From the IMG/VR virus record IMGVR_UViG_3300030380_005901, positions 1 to 64,000 of that record: a DNA stretch of 64,000 nt; one strand, given 5' to 3'. Made by a program: the position numbers and the translations under genes. Positions 30,383 through 38,951 of this stretch are shown one piece after another. Source of the stretch: a virus. The notes beneath the pieces are model-generated. The model made no database searches and was not told where the DNA came from. It saw only the letters and a list, made by a program, of their open reading frames with translations. Position 1 is the first letter of the stretch. Each line of letters begins with the position of its first letter.

Positions 30383-31429
30383 TTATATTTTTTTAGTCAT
30401 TGCCCATACAGGACTACTAGTTCTACCACCATCACTACCATGAATTACCACCACATCAAAAAATTCTTCTAATATATCTTTTGCTTCTTTTGCAGTTTCA
30501 AATCCATATCTTGGCGAACTTGGAAAATTGGCAATAAATACACTATCATTGTTCATTGTTTTTAAAACATCTTCAATAGTCCGTCTCATCATTTGTTCTG
30601 ATCCTTGAACATTTAATACATTACTAGCAAATACCATATCATATATTTTATTTAGTGCGTTAGGATCATGATGATCATCATTTATATTATCACTAAAATC
30701 ATGTGCGGTTACATCTAACCCCATTTCTCTAAGTGCATAAGTATGTTTAGCATCTTTACCGGACCCAAAATCTAAAATTTTAATATTTCTATTTCCGGTA
30801 TCTGTAATATATTTCAAAACCATTCGTGGTGTAAGTGCTTTGGGTCCTACTGCACCACTACTTCTACTAGATTTATTAGCTTTGATAATTTCTTCAGGAC
30901 TAATATCAGTATAACTCATTTCCGTAATCAATTCTTTTTTCATCTTTTTACTTTCATTTATATGAGGTACAACTTTGGTATCCCAATAATTCTTATACCC
31001 AATCTTATTAAATTCTATATTTGGTACTTTTAACCATTTTCTACTTCTTTCTTTTGATTCTTCAGTATTAAATCCAGTGTAACCATCATTTACAAACAAC
31101 CATTTGTGGTGATAAATTTGTGGTGATTTCTTTTGTTTAATTAATCTTTCCGAACCGTCTCCTCTTATAAGTATCGCATCACCGACAATAGGTTCATCAG
31201 AACTATCCCAATCTGGTGAGTGAATAAATGTAACATTACCATTACTTTCATCAAATTTAACTATACTATAATCAAAATTTGTGGGTAATTTATCTTTTGC
31301 CAAAACAAGAACTTCGCTAGGTAATTTATCTTCCACTGATTTATGTAAGTAAATTGTGTTACCCACTTGTTTACCAACCCCATATTTATGAGATCTTTTT
31401 ATTTCTGTACCTTTCTCTGTTTTAATCAA
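30383..31429 (-). CDS. Two-part protein: unknown N-domain, protease-like sites, SAM methyltransferase, 348 aa
   Basis: TTG start. Residues 1-155 are a beta-rich domain (KQVGNTIYLHKS, GDAILIRGDGSE). Then HINE159|S and LITE170|M, both [I]-x-E sites. Residues about 175-348 form a class I methyltransferase: ILDFGSGKDAKHTYAL (motif I), VTAHDFSDN, and a late MVFASNVLN block like GSGKG-type small-molecule or DNA-associated enzymes. Cleavage would free the methyltransferase, so it may be packaged cargo. TATTTATA lies 15 bases upstream. Target unknown. Confidence 0.7.
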   Translation of the reverse strand: MIKTEKGTEIKRSHKYGVGKQVGNTIYLHKSVEDKLPSEVLVLAKDKLPTNFDYSIVKFDESNGNVTFIHSPDWDSSDEPIVGDAILIRGDGSERLIKQKKSPQIYHHKWLFVNDGYTGFNTEESKERSRKWLKVPNIEFNKIGYKNYWDTKVVPHINESKKMKKELITEMSYTDISPEEIIKANKSSRSSGAVGPKALTPRMVLKYITDTGNRNIKILDFGSGKDAKHTYALREMGLDVTAHDFSDNINDDHHDPNALNKIYDMVFASNVLNVQGSEQMMRRTIEDVLKTMNNDSVFIANFPSSPRYGFETAKEAKDILEEFFDVVVIHGSDGGRTSSPVWAMTKKI

Positions 31430-31443
31430 AATATTTATTTATA

Positions 31444-31451
31444 TATAAATA
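31444..31451 (-). promoter_or_regulatory. Candidate late-promoter octamer TATTTATA
   Basis: Coding-strand TATTTATA 15 bases upstream of the TTG start at 31429. Confidence 0.4.
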
Positions 31452-31491
31452 TATGAGAAAAAAATAAGATTATAAATAAAATATAAGATTA

Positions 31492-31523
31492 TTTGGTAGA
31501 TTGAATTATTTTTTGTATATTTG
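31492..31523 (+). promoter_or_regulatory. Bacteroidetes-type promoter
   Basis: TTTGGTAG from 31492, 20-base spacer after TTTG, TATATTTG 31516-31523; 20 bases before the lipoprotein ATG at 31544. Confidence 0.8.
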
Positions 31524-31543
31524 TATTAACAAATTTAACCGTT

Positions 31544-32224
31544 ATGAAAAACATATTTTATTTAATCTTATTATCTATTATAATTATGAGTTGTGGTTCT
31601 AATGTTGAATCACCGTCACCTATTGTTACAGAAACTGAACCAGAAGTAGTTACAACTAAAAAAGTTTTAACACAAAAAGAAATAGATTCTTTTTATGATG
31701 AAATAACTATGGGTACTGAATTAAGTAATTATACTCAAAGATTCTGGTATAAAAAAGATGTATACATATATCTCTATGATAGAGATGATAGTGTGTATGT
31801 TAATGAATTTAACAAAATAGTTGATGAATTAAACAATTTAATTGAGAGAATAAACATAGTTGTAACAGATGATATTATGGAATCTAATCTGCGTATTTCT
31901 ATTACGGATGCTGAAACTTTTATAAAACGTGCAAACTTAAATAATCCTAAAAATAAAGATATAGTGTATATGGCTTTAGGTGTCGTATTTTCTAAATTAG
32001 ATAAAGTATCTAATGAAATAGTATATTCCTACACATTCGTTCAAAAAACAAATAAGAAAAACGTTGACTTTTGTACGTTAAGAGAAGAACTTACACAATC
32101 TTTAGGTTTCTTTAAAGATACTTATTCTTTCTCCAACAGTGTATTCAGTCAAATTAAAACAGAAGAAGTGTTAGAGTATACAGAGTTAGACAAAGCAATA
32201 ATTAAAAAACATTATAGTAATTAA
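31544..32224 (+). CDS. Lipoprotein with DUF2927-like domain, 226 aa
   Basis: Signal peptide with lipobox IIMSC (C17) followed by GSNVES, so a lipid-anchored envelope protein. The C-terminal part FCTLREELTQSLGFFKD, then SVFSQIKTEEVLEYTELDKAIIKKHY matches from memory the DUF2927 family, which resembles zinc peptidases but lacks a clear HExxH. Isolated on the plus strand with its own host-type promoter: likely expressed early and able to change the host envelope (inference). Confidence 0.75.
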   Translation: MKNIFYLILLSIIIMSCGSNVESPSPIVTETEPEVVTTKKVLTQKEIDSFYDEITMGTELSNYTQRFWYKKDVYIYLYDRDDSVYVNEFNKIVDELNNLIERINIVVTDDIMESNLRISITDAETFIKRANLNNPKNKDIVYMALGVVFSKLDKVSNEIVYSYTFVQKTNKKNVDFCTLREELTQSLGFFKDTYSFSNSVFSQIKTEEVLEYTELDKAIIKKHYSN

Positions 32225-33903
32225 TCCTTTTTAAATTCTATTTTATTTAAATCTATCATGTTTAAATAAGATGGATCCACTCTGGTGTTATCTTGATCTC
32301 GATAAATTTTATCTTTTTCCATGTCGATAAAATCTTCAATAGATTTAGGATCTTCATTATAATGTTCTCTATAATATTTATCTATTTCTTCACCAGTTAA
32401 TATTTTACACTGTGGACAAGTATCTTCACCATCTATAATAAAATCTTCTGTTTGTACGGCATCCGCTATCATTTTTTCTCCCTTAACAATTCTAAATACG
32501 TCCATATATAATCTATATTTCCATGGTAATGATTTTATTACAGTATCTGACATTAAGTTAGGTAAAGAAAAAGATAAAGTTTTATTTTTACCATAAGATT
32601 TTTCAGTTTGTCCTCCAGTACTGACTGCACCATTTGACTTTTTAAATTCTATTTCTTCTTTAGAGTTACCCAACTTTCTATATAATCTAAACCCTATTTT
32701 AGATTCCTTATCACCCATATTAACAATTAAATTGTCACCATTAATTTTTACTGAACCTAATGGTGGAACTTGAGTTGTAATTGGGTCTACTTCATCTTCC
32801 TCTGGTGGTTCTGGTATCACCAATTCACCTCCAACATATTTTTTACACCATTGGCGAGTTAAATCGAATCCTTTTAGAGAAGTGTCAGTTACTTTTACAC
32901 CTAATTTGTAAGTGGCACTATCCGTACTCTGATTATTCCAACCTCCAGAACATAACATCTCAGGTAAGTTACTACCACTTTCTTTAAGTGCTTTAATACC
33001 TAATGCATAATTACCAGTCGCTTTATTACAGTCACTACTACTATGTCCTTTACAATATGTAAAATGTACAGTATCACCTGCACCAAACGGATACCATCCG
33101 TAAACTGGACCAATAAATACAAAAAACGTCCAAACTTGATTTACTCTTTTGGAAGAATCCTCAAAATGAAAAGGGTTTGAAGGTTGTTTACTAGATGCTA
33201 TATCCTGTCCAGTTTTACTTTTTGGTAAATCTATTGCAAAACCTTCTTGATGATTACTCTTCCCTACTGGTGCAGTTGATCCGTCTACGTAATCAACCAT
33301 TATTTGTTGGTGTATTGAATCCCTATAAGTAGATTCATAACCAAAACCACCAATAGCATCTCCGATTGCAGCTAAACTAGGTTGTGCACTGTTATTAACA
33401 TAATTATTATTTTCATAAGGATGATCACCACTCCCACTTTGATGGGTAAATATATGGTTATTTTCAGGTGTTACTCTAACTATCTCTGTTGCATTAAAAA
33501 ATTCTTTAGACTTATTCCAAATTCCTTTATCTTTTATAGATTCTTTATTTATATATTTATCATACCACTTAGCTGCTTGTCTTTTCCATGCATTACCTTT
33601 TAACCCCCTACCCTTATTTTTAGATCCATATTTTAATTTTTGTACAAATATTACAGGTATACCATCTGAGGTATTTTTTACTTCTTCCATTGAGGCAGGA
33701 TAAACATATTTTGCTCTATGGTCGGGTCCTGAACTATTAGAGTACGTACCATAAGGTGCCATAGTTTCACTATATTTTTTACACCCCTGATTGTTAAGAT
33801 TTCCACCACAAAAAGAAGGAATTGTCACTATCGCAGGCAGTTGCAATTCTTTTGATTCATTAATAATTAATTTTAATTGTTCTTCGGTGATTAATACTTT
33901 CAT
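32221..33903 (-). CDS. Leader-bearing M15/VanY-like peptidoglycan peptidase, 560 aa
   Basis: The leader MKVLITEEQLKLIINE|S ends in INE at residue 16. The central domain has SNHQEGFAID (S216, H218, G221, A223, D225), the SxHxxGxAxD zinc site of M15 D,D-peptidases, and GDTVHF (D277, H280) in place of the usual ExxH. Residues about 370-480 form a beta domain; the C-terminus has CPQC and an acidic tail. A packaged peptidase would open peptidoglycan during DNA entry, while the leader argues against a free endolysin (inference). TATTTATA lies 14 bases upstream. Confidence 0.75.
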   Translation of the reverse strand: MKVLITEEQLKLIINESKELQLPAIVTIPSFCGGNLNNQGCKKYSETMAPYGTYSNSSGPDHRAKYVYPASMEEVKNTSDGIPVIFVQKLKYGSKNKGRGLKGNAWKRQAAKWYDKYINKESIKDKGIWNKSKEFFNATEIVRVTPENNHIFTHQSGSGDHPYENNNYVNNSAQPSLAAIGDAIGGFGYESTYRDSIHQQIMVDYVDGSTAPVGKSNHQEGFAIDLPKSKTGQDIASSKQPSNPFHFEDSSKRVNQVWTFFVFIGPVYGWYPFGAGDTVHFTYCKGHSSSDCNKATGNYALGIKALKESGSNLPEMLCSGGWNNQSTDSATYKLGVKVTDTSLKGFDLTRQWCKKYVGGELVIPEPPEEDEVDPITTQVPPLGSVKINGDNLIVNMGDKESKIGFRLYRKLGNSKEEIEFKKSNGAVSTGGQTEKSYGKNKTLSFSLPNLMSDTVIKSLPWKYRLYMDVFRIVKGEKMIADAVQTEDFIIDGEDTCPQCKILTGEEIDKYYREHYNEDPKSIEDFIDMEKDKIYRDQDNTRVDPSYLNMIDLNKIEFKKD

Positions 33904-33916
33904 TATAGTTTTTTAC

Positions 33917-33924
33917 TATAAATA
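33917..33924 (-). promoter_or_regulatory. Candidate late-promoter octamer TATTTATA
   Basis: Coding-strand TATTTATA 14 bases upstream of the ATG at 33903. Confidence 0.45.
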
Positions 33925-33943
33925 TAAGAAAAATATAAAAAAC

Positions 33944-34177
33944 TTAATCTTCTTGAGTCATAATTCTAGTGAGAATCTCAACGTAGTATGGGTGATATTT
34001 ATCTTTCATTAATATTAAATCTAATAAATCATCCACTTGTTCCCCCAAAGGTCTATTATCACCAATGAATATAACTTCACCAATAGATGCATAAGGATGG
34101 TAATCATTTTCACCCGTCTTTAATATCCACAAGTCTCCTCGTTTGTAATAGTAAACATTTTCTAAATCATTCATCAT
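33944..34177 (-). CDS. Hypothetical protein, 77 aa
   Basis: MMNDLENVYYYKRGDLWILKTG, then IGEVIFIGDNRPLGEQVDDLLDLI: a small alpha/beta protein with no recognised family. Start chosen at the ATG pair 34177/34174, next to the stop of 34167-34343; the longer frame to 34219 would lie inside that gene. Confidence 0.55.
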   Translation of the reverse strand: MMNDLENVYYYKRGDLWILKTGENDYHPYASIGEVIFIGDNRPLGEQVDDLLDLILMKDKYHPYYVEILTRIMTQED

Positions 34178-34343
34178 AAAAATCGTTTTCGATTGGGAAT
34201 TCATCATCGATATAATCATCCATTAATCTTTTGATTTCTATTTTATTATCTTCATAGAATTCTTTTTCTTCATTAGTTTCTAATTCCTCACCAGTCACTA
34301 ATTTAATTGCTAAAAATCTTATATTTTCAAATGAATTTTCCAT
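34167..34343 (-). CDS. Hypothetical acidic protein, 58 aa
   Basis: MENSFENIRFLAIKLVTGEELE followed by a very acidic end (YIDDEFPIENDFYDE). A GTG two codons upstream (34349) is an alternative start. Unrecognised. Confidence 0.55.
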   Translation of the reverse strand: MENSFENIRFLAIKLVTGEELETNEEKEFYEDNKIEIKRLMDDYIDDEFPIENDFYDE

Positions 34344-34405
34344 ACTCACTTATAAGTAGTTTTGATACTACCTATAAGTGGTGATGGATTGTAAAAGTTG
34401 TGTAA

Positions 34406-34744
34406 TTAAGATATAAGAGATCTTAATTTAGTGAGGATATCCCCAAAAATTCTTTTAAAAGTAGATTGTACTTTACCCAAAACTTCTTCTTTAGTTTCTT
34501 TGTGATTACTACTTTGTTGTAGTAACTTTTTTTGGATATCTTCTAAGATAGTTTCCATAACATCTAAAAACATTTCTTCTTGTTCTTTAATGTATTGATC
34601 AATCTCTTCCTTACTAATTATATTATCTGAATTACTGTTATTTTGTAATATTTTTTCAGCATTTGCTTTTAACTCAGATGTGTACTTATACACTAACTCC
34701 TCAACATTTTTGTTAAGAGAGTCAAATAATTCTTCTTTAGTCAT
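34406..34744 (-). CDS. Coiled-coil protein, 112 aa
   Basis: Almost entirely helical and charged, with heptad-like segments (LFDSLNKNVEELVYKY, IKEQEEMFLDVMETILEDI) and an amphipathic end (TFKRIFGDILTKLRSLI). No family recognised. Could be a scaffolding or assembly factor; there is no direct evidence. Confidence 0.6.
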   Translation of the reverse strand: MTKEELFDSLNKNVEELVYKYTSELKANAEKILQNNSNSDNIISKEEIDQYIKEQEEMFLDVMETILEDIQKKLLQQSSNHKETKEEVLGKVQSTFKRIFGDILTKLRSLIS

Positions 34745-34807
34745 AATTTAAGTTTTTATAAAGTTGTTATTATATATAAATACTTAAAAAAACTATTAAT
34801 TATTCAT

Positions 34808-35269
34808 TTATTTGTCAATTATTTGTAATTTACCTTTAGAGTCCTTATCGGATATGGTTAGAGTCCCCAATGTACCTACATGTGACATTATAACGTCACT
34901 AAGAGAAGGTATGTCACTCCAAATGATACTATGTTCAGATTCAGGATTATATTCACCCTCAACCGCATATGTGAAAATGGTATTATCTTCTAATGTAAGA
35001 TAACCGTGTGCATAATTATTCGATACATGTAAGGGTTCGGAATATTTATCTAATAAATAAAATTCCAACCTGTCTGTTTTTAAATCGTACAATATATCTA
35101 ATACTTTTCCTTCTATAATTTTAACTGTCTTAGATTGTGGTGGGTTTGTTTGATAATGTAACCCCCTAAAAGTAAATTTACGTTTATTAGTCACTACATT
35201 TACTTGATCACAATTATTTGCATCAAATAAAACAAAATCCCCTCTATGATCATTAAATTTCTTAATCAT
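34808..35269 (-). CDS. dTDP-4-dehydrorhamnose 3,5-epimerase-like protein (RfbC family), 153 aa
   Basis: Cupin-type epimerase: RGLHYQ (H38, the catalytic base in RfbC), VKIIEGKVLDILYDL, NNYAHGYLTLEDNTIFTYAVEG and EYNPESEHSIIWSD. Slightly shorter than the usual 180 aa. RfbC makes dTDP-L-rhamnose precursors for surface glycans; with no RmlA, B or D here, the phage copy may act on host sugar nucleotides or make another deoxysugar. Overlaps 35266-36348 by 4 bases. Confidence 0.85.
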   Translation of the reverse strand: MIKKFNDHRGDFVLFDANNCDQVNVVTNKRKFTFRGLHYQTNPPQSKTVKIIEGKVLDILYDLKTDRLEFYLLDKYSEPLHVSNNYAHGYLTLEDNTIFTYAVEGEYNPESEHSIIWSDIPSLSDVIMSHVGTLGTLTISDKDSKGKLQIIDK

Positions 35270-36348
35270 AATAAATGTGGTTTAGATTCTAACATACCAG
35301 AGTTGGTTATCTCTACCCATTCTGCATTTTTATTAAATTCTTTTATTGTCCTACATCCACTGTAAGATAATGCAGATTTTAACCCGTCATTAAGTTTTTC
35401 TACAATATAACTTACACTACCTTTAAATGGGATGGTGGTAGATTCACCTTCAATATGTTTAGTAGATTGATTATGTGCCGATTTAGTTTCCAAACTAGCA
35501 GAACCTCTGTATCTTTTATATAAAGAACCGTCTAATCTCTCTACGATATTACCGGGTGATTCTTTAGTACCCGCTAGTAATGAACCTAACATAACACATT
35601 CTGCACCTACTGCCAATGCTTTGGCAATATCTCCACTATTACGTATTCCACCATCTGCCATAACTGGAATATTTGACATCATAGTGTTTGTAGTAACACA
35701 ATTTATAATAGAAGTAATGTTAGGTATTCCATGTCCTGTTTGTACTCTTGTGGTACATAAACTTCCACCACCTATACCAACTCTAAAACCGTCTACACCC
35801 CATTCACATAAAGCTACTGCAGATTTTAATGTAGATATATTACCAGCAATAATGTCTATATGTTGTGGTATGATACTGAAAAGTTTTCCCAACATTAACT
35901 TAACATTTTTATGGTGACCATGTGCAACATCAATCAACAATACATTTGCACCACACTCAACTAATTTCGTTGCTCGTTTAATATCATCTTCACTTACACC
36001 AATCGCAGCCATAATAGGTATCTGTGGGATATTAGTATGCCAATCATCATCTATCTTCCACTTTTCCATCATACGATTATCATACATAAATTTTTTGACT
36101 TTTGTGACTTCGTTAGATTGTTCTTCAATTGTCATAAATCTATGTATACAACCAACCCCACCTAACTCCATCATTTTAATTGCCATTCTACTATCACATA
36201 CTGTGTCCATACAAGATGCCACATAAGGTGTTAATAATCCGTAATTTCTACTGAGTTTTGTTCTCAAATCTATGTGAGACCTACTTTCTATATCTGAGTA
36301 CTGAGGTACTAATAAAATATCATCATACGTTAACGCTTTCATATTCAT
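35266..36348 (-). CDS. IMP dehydrogenase/GMP reductase family protein without CBS domains, 360 aa
   Basis: TIM-barrel nucleotide oxidoreductase: LTYDDILLVPQYSDI at the start, GGVGCIHRFM, FRVGIGGGSLCTTR with the catalytic loop Cys at about residue 198, ADGGIRNSGDIAKALAVGA, and YKRYRGSAS. CBS domains are absent, as in GMP reductases and some compact IMPDHs; sequence alone does not decide between the two. It would shift guanine nucleotide supply. The start at ATG 36348 avoids overlap with the DUF5522-like gene; the longer frame to 36396 is rejected. Confidence 0.85.
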   Translation of the reverse strand: MNMKALTYDDILLVPQYSDIESRSHIDLRTKLSRNYGLLTPYVASCMDTVCDSRMAIKMMELGGVGCIHRFMTIEEQSNEVTKVKKFMYDNRMMEKWKIDDDWHTNIPQIPIMAAIGVSEDDIKRATKLVECGANVLLIDVAHGHHKNVKLMLGKLFSIIPQHIDIIAGNISTLKSAVALCEWGVDGFRVGIGGGSLCTTRVQTGHGIPNITSIINCVTTNTMMSNIPVMADGGIRNSGDIAKALAVGAECVMLGSLLAGTKESPGNIVERLDGSLYKRYRGSASLETKSAHNQSTKHIEGESTTIPFKGSVSYIVEKLNDGLKSALSYSGCRTIKEFNKNAEWVEITNSGMLESKPHLL

Positions 36349-36352
36349 AAAA

Positions 36353-36517
36353 CTATTTTTTAATTTTTGTTGTCCCTTTTTTATATTGTGGTTCATAAGG
36401 ACAATTTAAACAATGTGATCCACAACAAAACTTTCTTTTTTTTAAATAGTGTTCGGTAAAAATCATAAAACCATTTTCATCGTAACTATAATCTTTACTT
36501 TTAACTAACCTCCCCAC
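36353..36517 (-). CDS. DUF5522-like small Cys protein, 54 aa
   Basis: GTG start overlapping the stop of 36517-36939 (TAGTG). The core DYSYDENGFMIFTEHYLKKR, then FCCGSHCLNCPY matches from memory a small Bacteroidetes family with a CCGxxCxxCPY metal-binding motif (four Cys visible). Function unknown. It sits directly before the IMPDH/GMPR gene. Confidence 0.7.
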   Translation of the reverse strand: MGRLVKSKDYSYDENGFMIFTEHYLKKRKFCCGSHCLNCPYEPQYKKGTTKIKK

Positions 36518-36939
36518 TAATATTTTGTATATTTAAATGGTAATTGGTATTTTGTAAACTCATGTGGTAAACCATAATTATAATTACCAAAACATATATC
36601 ATATTTTTCTATCCATTTTAATTTTAATAAATCTAAAACAGTAGTTATTTCACTAGGTTTGATATTTTCACTAATTAAAAAGTTTGTTATTCTTCTTGTT
36701 GCATTTATACCATTGAATATTGTACATTTATTGTAACTACCACATCTATAAGGGGTATGGTTATCTTTGTCATCAAATTTAAAAACAAACCATATAAATT
36801 CTTCTCTATCACTATTTATTTGCATCGTCACCTCTGTACCATCAACAATACGATCAACTAAGTATTCGTAATATTTTTGACTGGCAACTTCTAATTTAGT
36901 AAGAGATTTATCTTCCCTGACCTCTGTATTTTTTAACAT
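36517..36939 (-). CDS. Hypothetical protein, 140 aa
   Basis: Alpha/beta protein: VASQKYYEYLVDRIVDGTEV, EEFIWFVFKFDD, a CGSYNKCTIF segment and an aromatic end (CFGNYNYGLPHEFTKYQLPF). No family recognised. Confidence 0.55.
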   Translation of the reverse strand: MLKNTEVREDKSLTKLEVASQKYYEYLVDRIVDGTEVTMQINSDREEFIWFVFKFDDKDNHTPYRCGSYNKCTIFNGINATRRITNFLISENIKPSEITTVLDLLKLKWIEKYDICFGNYNYGLPHEFTKYQLPFKYTKY

Positions 36940-37039
36940 AATTCTTTGCGTTTTTACTTCTAGATGTTTTACTCTTTGCGTGTATACCCTTTCTTTTTTT
37001 CTTAATTACGTCTAATTTATTTGTACTTTTTACTGCCAT
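36907..37039 (-). pseudogene. Small basic Bacteroidetes-type protein with an apparent +1 frameshift
   Basis: Frame 1 from ATG 37039 reads MAVKSTNKLDVIKKKRKGIH then AKSKTSKK and stops after 28 aa. In the shifted frame the DNA continues KNAKNYVKKYRGQGR and a stop at 36907. Both parts together look like one small Lys-rich family known to me from flavobacterial genomes (ending YRGQGR). One extra base around 36961 breaks it. This could be a real mutation, an assembly error or recoding. Confidence 0.5.
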
Positions 37040-37044
37040 TGTTT

Positions 37045-37446
37045 TTATTTTAATATATTTTTAACTATTTGTGATACAACTTTATTATCTGCTCTACCAC
37101 CATACTCTTTATTGAATTGTCCCATAAGTTTTCCCATATCTTTCATATCACAAAAATTGTGGGTTACGATTAACATTTTAATAATATCTTCTATTTCTGG
37201 TTCACTCATCAACTGAGGTAAAAATGGTTGTAACATTTCTATTTCAGATTTAGATTTTTCATCACCAACAGTTTCTAAGTTCTTTACAAATTTTTGTATT
37301 ACTTTGATTGTTTCTTGTTCTGTTAGTTCTTTCTTACCGTCTTCTAATCTAGATATTTCCCCTTTTAAAACTCTAAAAAGATTTAATTTATCTTTATCAC
37401 CGTTTTTCATTGATGATTTAATTATGTCGTTTATTTTATTTTTCAT
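37045..37446 (-). CDS. YqeY/GatB-tail family protein, 133 aa
   Basis: Matches the YqeY family over its length: NDIIKSSMKNGDKDKLNLFR, LKGEISRLEDGK, LTEQETIKVIQKFVKNL, MLQPFLPQLMSEPEI, and MGKLMGQFNKEYGGRADNK. The fold is the tRNA-binding tail of GatB amidotransferase subunits; stand-alone members have no firmly assigned role. Slightly shorter than the cellular 147-150 aa. Probably host-derived. Confidence 0.88.
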   Translation of the reverse strand: MKNKINDIIKSSMKNGDKDKLNLFRVLKGEISRLEDGKKELTEQETIKVIQKFVKNLETVGDEKSKSEIEMLQPFLPQLMSEPEIEDIIKMLIVTHNFCDMKDMGKLMGQFNKEYGGRADNKVVSQIVKNILK

Positions 37447-37487
37447 ATCTATATAATAGTAATCATAATTTTTTAAAAAAACAACTT

Positions 37488-38057
37488 TTATATGTTTTTT
37501 TTATATTTTTCATAATAATTTTTAACAAACATATTTTTTTCTTTTTCTTTTATATCATTACAATAAATCCAAGCGTAAGTCTTTTTCATATTTTCAATAG
37601 ATAATTTCTTTTCTTCTATTATTGAATTTACCATCTCTATTTCCTCATTAAACTCATCACCTAAATCCATACCTAATTTCATTGCGTTTAACAATAGAGG
37701 TGCGTAATTTTCATTTTGATACCCCTCAACAGTTTCCTCATAAACTTCTTTAAAAACTTCCTTATCTTTTTCTTCTATGTTTTTTTCTAATTTATCTGGA
37801 TGTGTATTACTAACTATTTTTCTAAATAATTTTTTATATTTAGTAGGTGCGTCACTAGGTTTTAATTCTGTTTCTTTTTGTTTTGTAGGTTTTTTATTTA
37901 TGGGTGATTTTTTTTCTAAACCATTATCTCTCATAAAATGATGAATATCATTGGTAAATTCAGTCTGAAAATCTATTAATAAATCTTTAGTGTCCTCTTC
38001 TTGTTTCTTAAGGAATTCGAACTCATTTAATAATAACTTAAATTTTTTTTTCATCAT
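37488..38057 (-). CDS. J-domain protein, 189 aa
   Basis: Residues about 72-125 resemble a J domain with the HPD tripeptide (H86-D88) in KIVSNTHPDKL, followed by the helix IV region. N-terminal 60 residues are a charged coiled coil. J domains stimulate Hsp70 ATPase; the phage may direct host DnaK during assembly. Overlaps the upstream ParB-like gene at its start codon. Confidence 0.75.
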   Translation of the reverse strand: MMKKKFKLLLNEFEFLKKQEEDTKDLLIDFQTEFTNDIHHFMRDNGLEKKSPINKKPTKQKETELKPSDAPTKYKKLFRKIVSNTHPDKLEKNIEEKDKEVFKEVYEETVEGYQNENYAPLLLNAMKLGMDLGDEFNEEIEMVNSIIEEKKLSIENMKKTYAWIYCNDIKEKEKNMFVKNYYEKYKKNI

Positions 38058-38767
38058 TATTTTAATTTATAATCTATCTTATATGTTGGGTATTCTGTGT
38101 TCCATAAATCAATAGACTCAGTAAAATCTTCTATATTTTCTGAAGATAAAGATAACCAAAAACCGTTATCTCTATCCTTTTTTAGAGAGTTTTTACTAAT
38201 TTTATAAGGTGGGGTTTTAAATATGTTTGTTAACTTATAATCTACTTCTATATAATTACCCCATTTATTTATACATGTTAATAAAAGTGACCCCCACATA
38301 ATTTTGAAGTCTTCTACTCTCATTTTCTTTACGATTATTTCGTGTTCTCCACCATAAACATCCTTTAAGGTAGTTACCCTATGATACCCATCTATTAATG
38401 AATTATTTTTATTTATAATTGGGGGTTCATATTTTCCACTTTCATCATATTTTCCCTTAATAATATTATCTTTCACTTTTAATTGTTCCTCAGTCCAACT
38501 AAGATTTTTTACACCTAAATTTATTTTTTCATAAGGTATATCATCATCACCTAAAAATTTTTTAATAACTTCTTTAGAAAAAAAATTATTAAAAAATTGA
38601 TAATCGGTAGTAATATCTTTTAATTTTATAGTAATAGGTTTTTGGTAAGAGTCATCTAAATAAAGTGTAAAATATAAAATAAGTAACCTATTTTTTAAAG
38701 AAGGATCTATTTTTCTATAAAAAATAAAAAATAATAATAATCCTATTGAATATAAAAACCTTTTCAT
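38057..38767 (-). CDS. Membrane-anchored ParB-like protein, 236 aa
   Basis: N-terminal hydrophobic segment (FLYSIGLLLFFIFY) followed by a ParB/sulfiredoxin-type core: WTEEQLKVKDNIIKG, EPPIINKNNSLIDGYHR (D126-R130), then TLKDVYGG and a strand EIIVKKM. Unlike 16184-16558 it has a membrane segment instead of a capsid leader. Role unknown. Confidence 0.65.
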   Translation of the reverse strand: MKRFLYSIGLLLFFIFYRKIDPSLKNRLLILYFTLYLDDSYQKPITIKLKDITTDYQFFNNFFSKEVIKKFLGDDDIPYEKINLGVKNLSWTEEQLKVKDNIIKGKYDESGKYEPPIINKNNSLIDGYHRVTTLKDVYGGEHEIIVKKMRVEDFKIMWGSLLLTCINKWGNYIEVDYKLTNIFKTPPYKISKNSLKKDRDNGFWLSLSSENIEDFTESIDLWNTEYPTYKIDYKLK

Positions 38768-38781
38768 CTATATATAAGTAT

Positions 38782-38868
38782 TTATAATTCCCAAATGGAA
38801 TTTCTTTTTTTACGATTTGGTTTTTTATATGACCACCATAATAATATCTTACCTATCAGCCTCTTCAT
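38782..38868 (-). CDS. Possible small basic protein, 28 aa
   Basis: MKRLIGKILLWWSYKKPNRK with an amphipathic basic helix; overlaps another open frame (38849-39000) and has no strong leader. Weakly supported. Confidence 0.25.
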   Translation of the reverse strand: MKRLIGKILLWWSYKKPNRKKRNSIWEL

Positions 38869-38951
38869 CATTTTGTTCATATGCAGAAGGTGAAGGTAAT
38901 CCACTGTAATGACAATAATCTTTAGCGGGATAACTTTCTATAGTACTAAAA

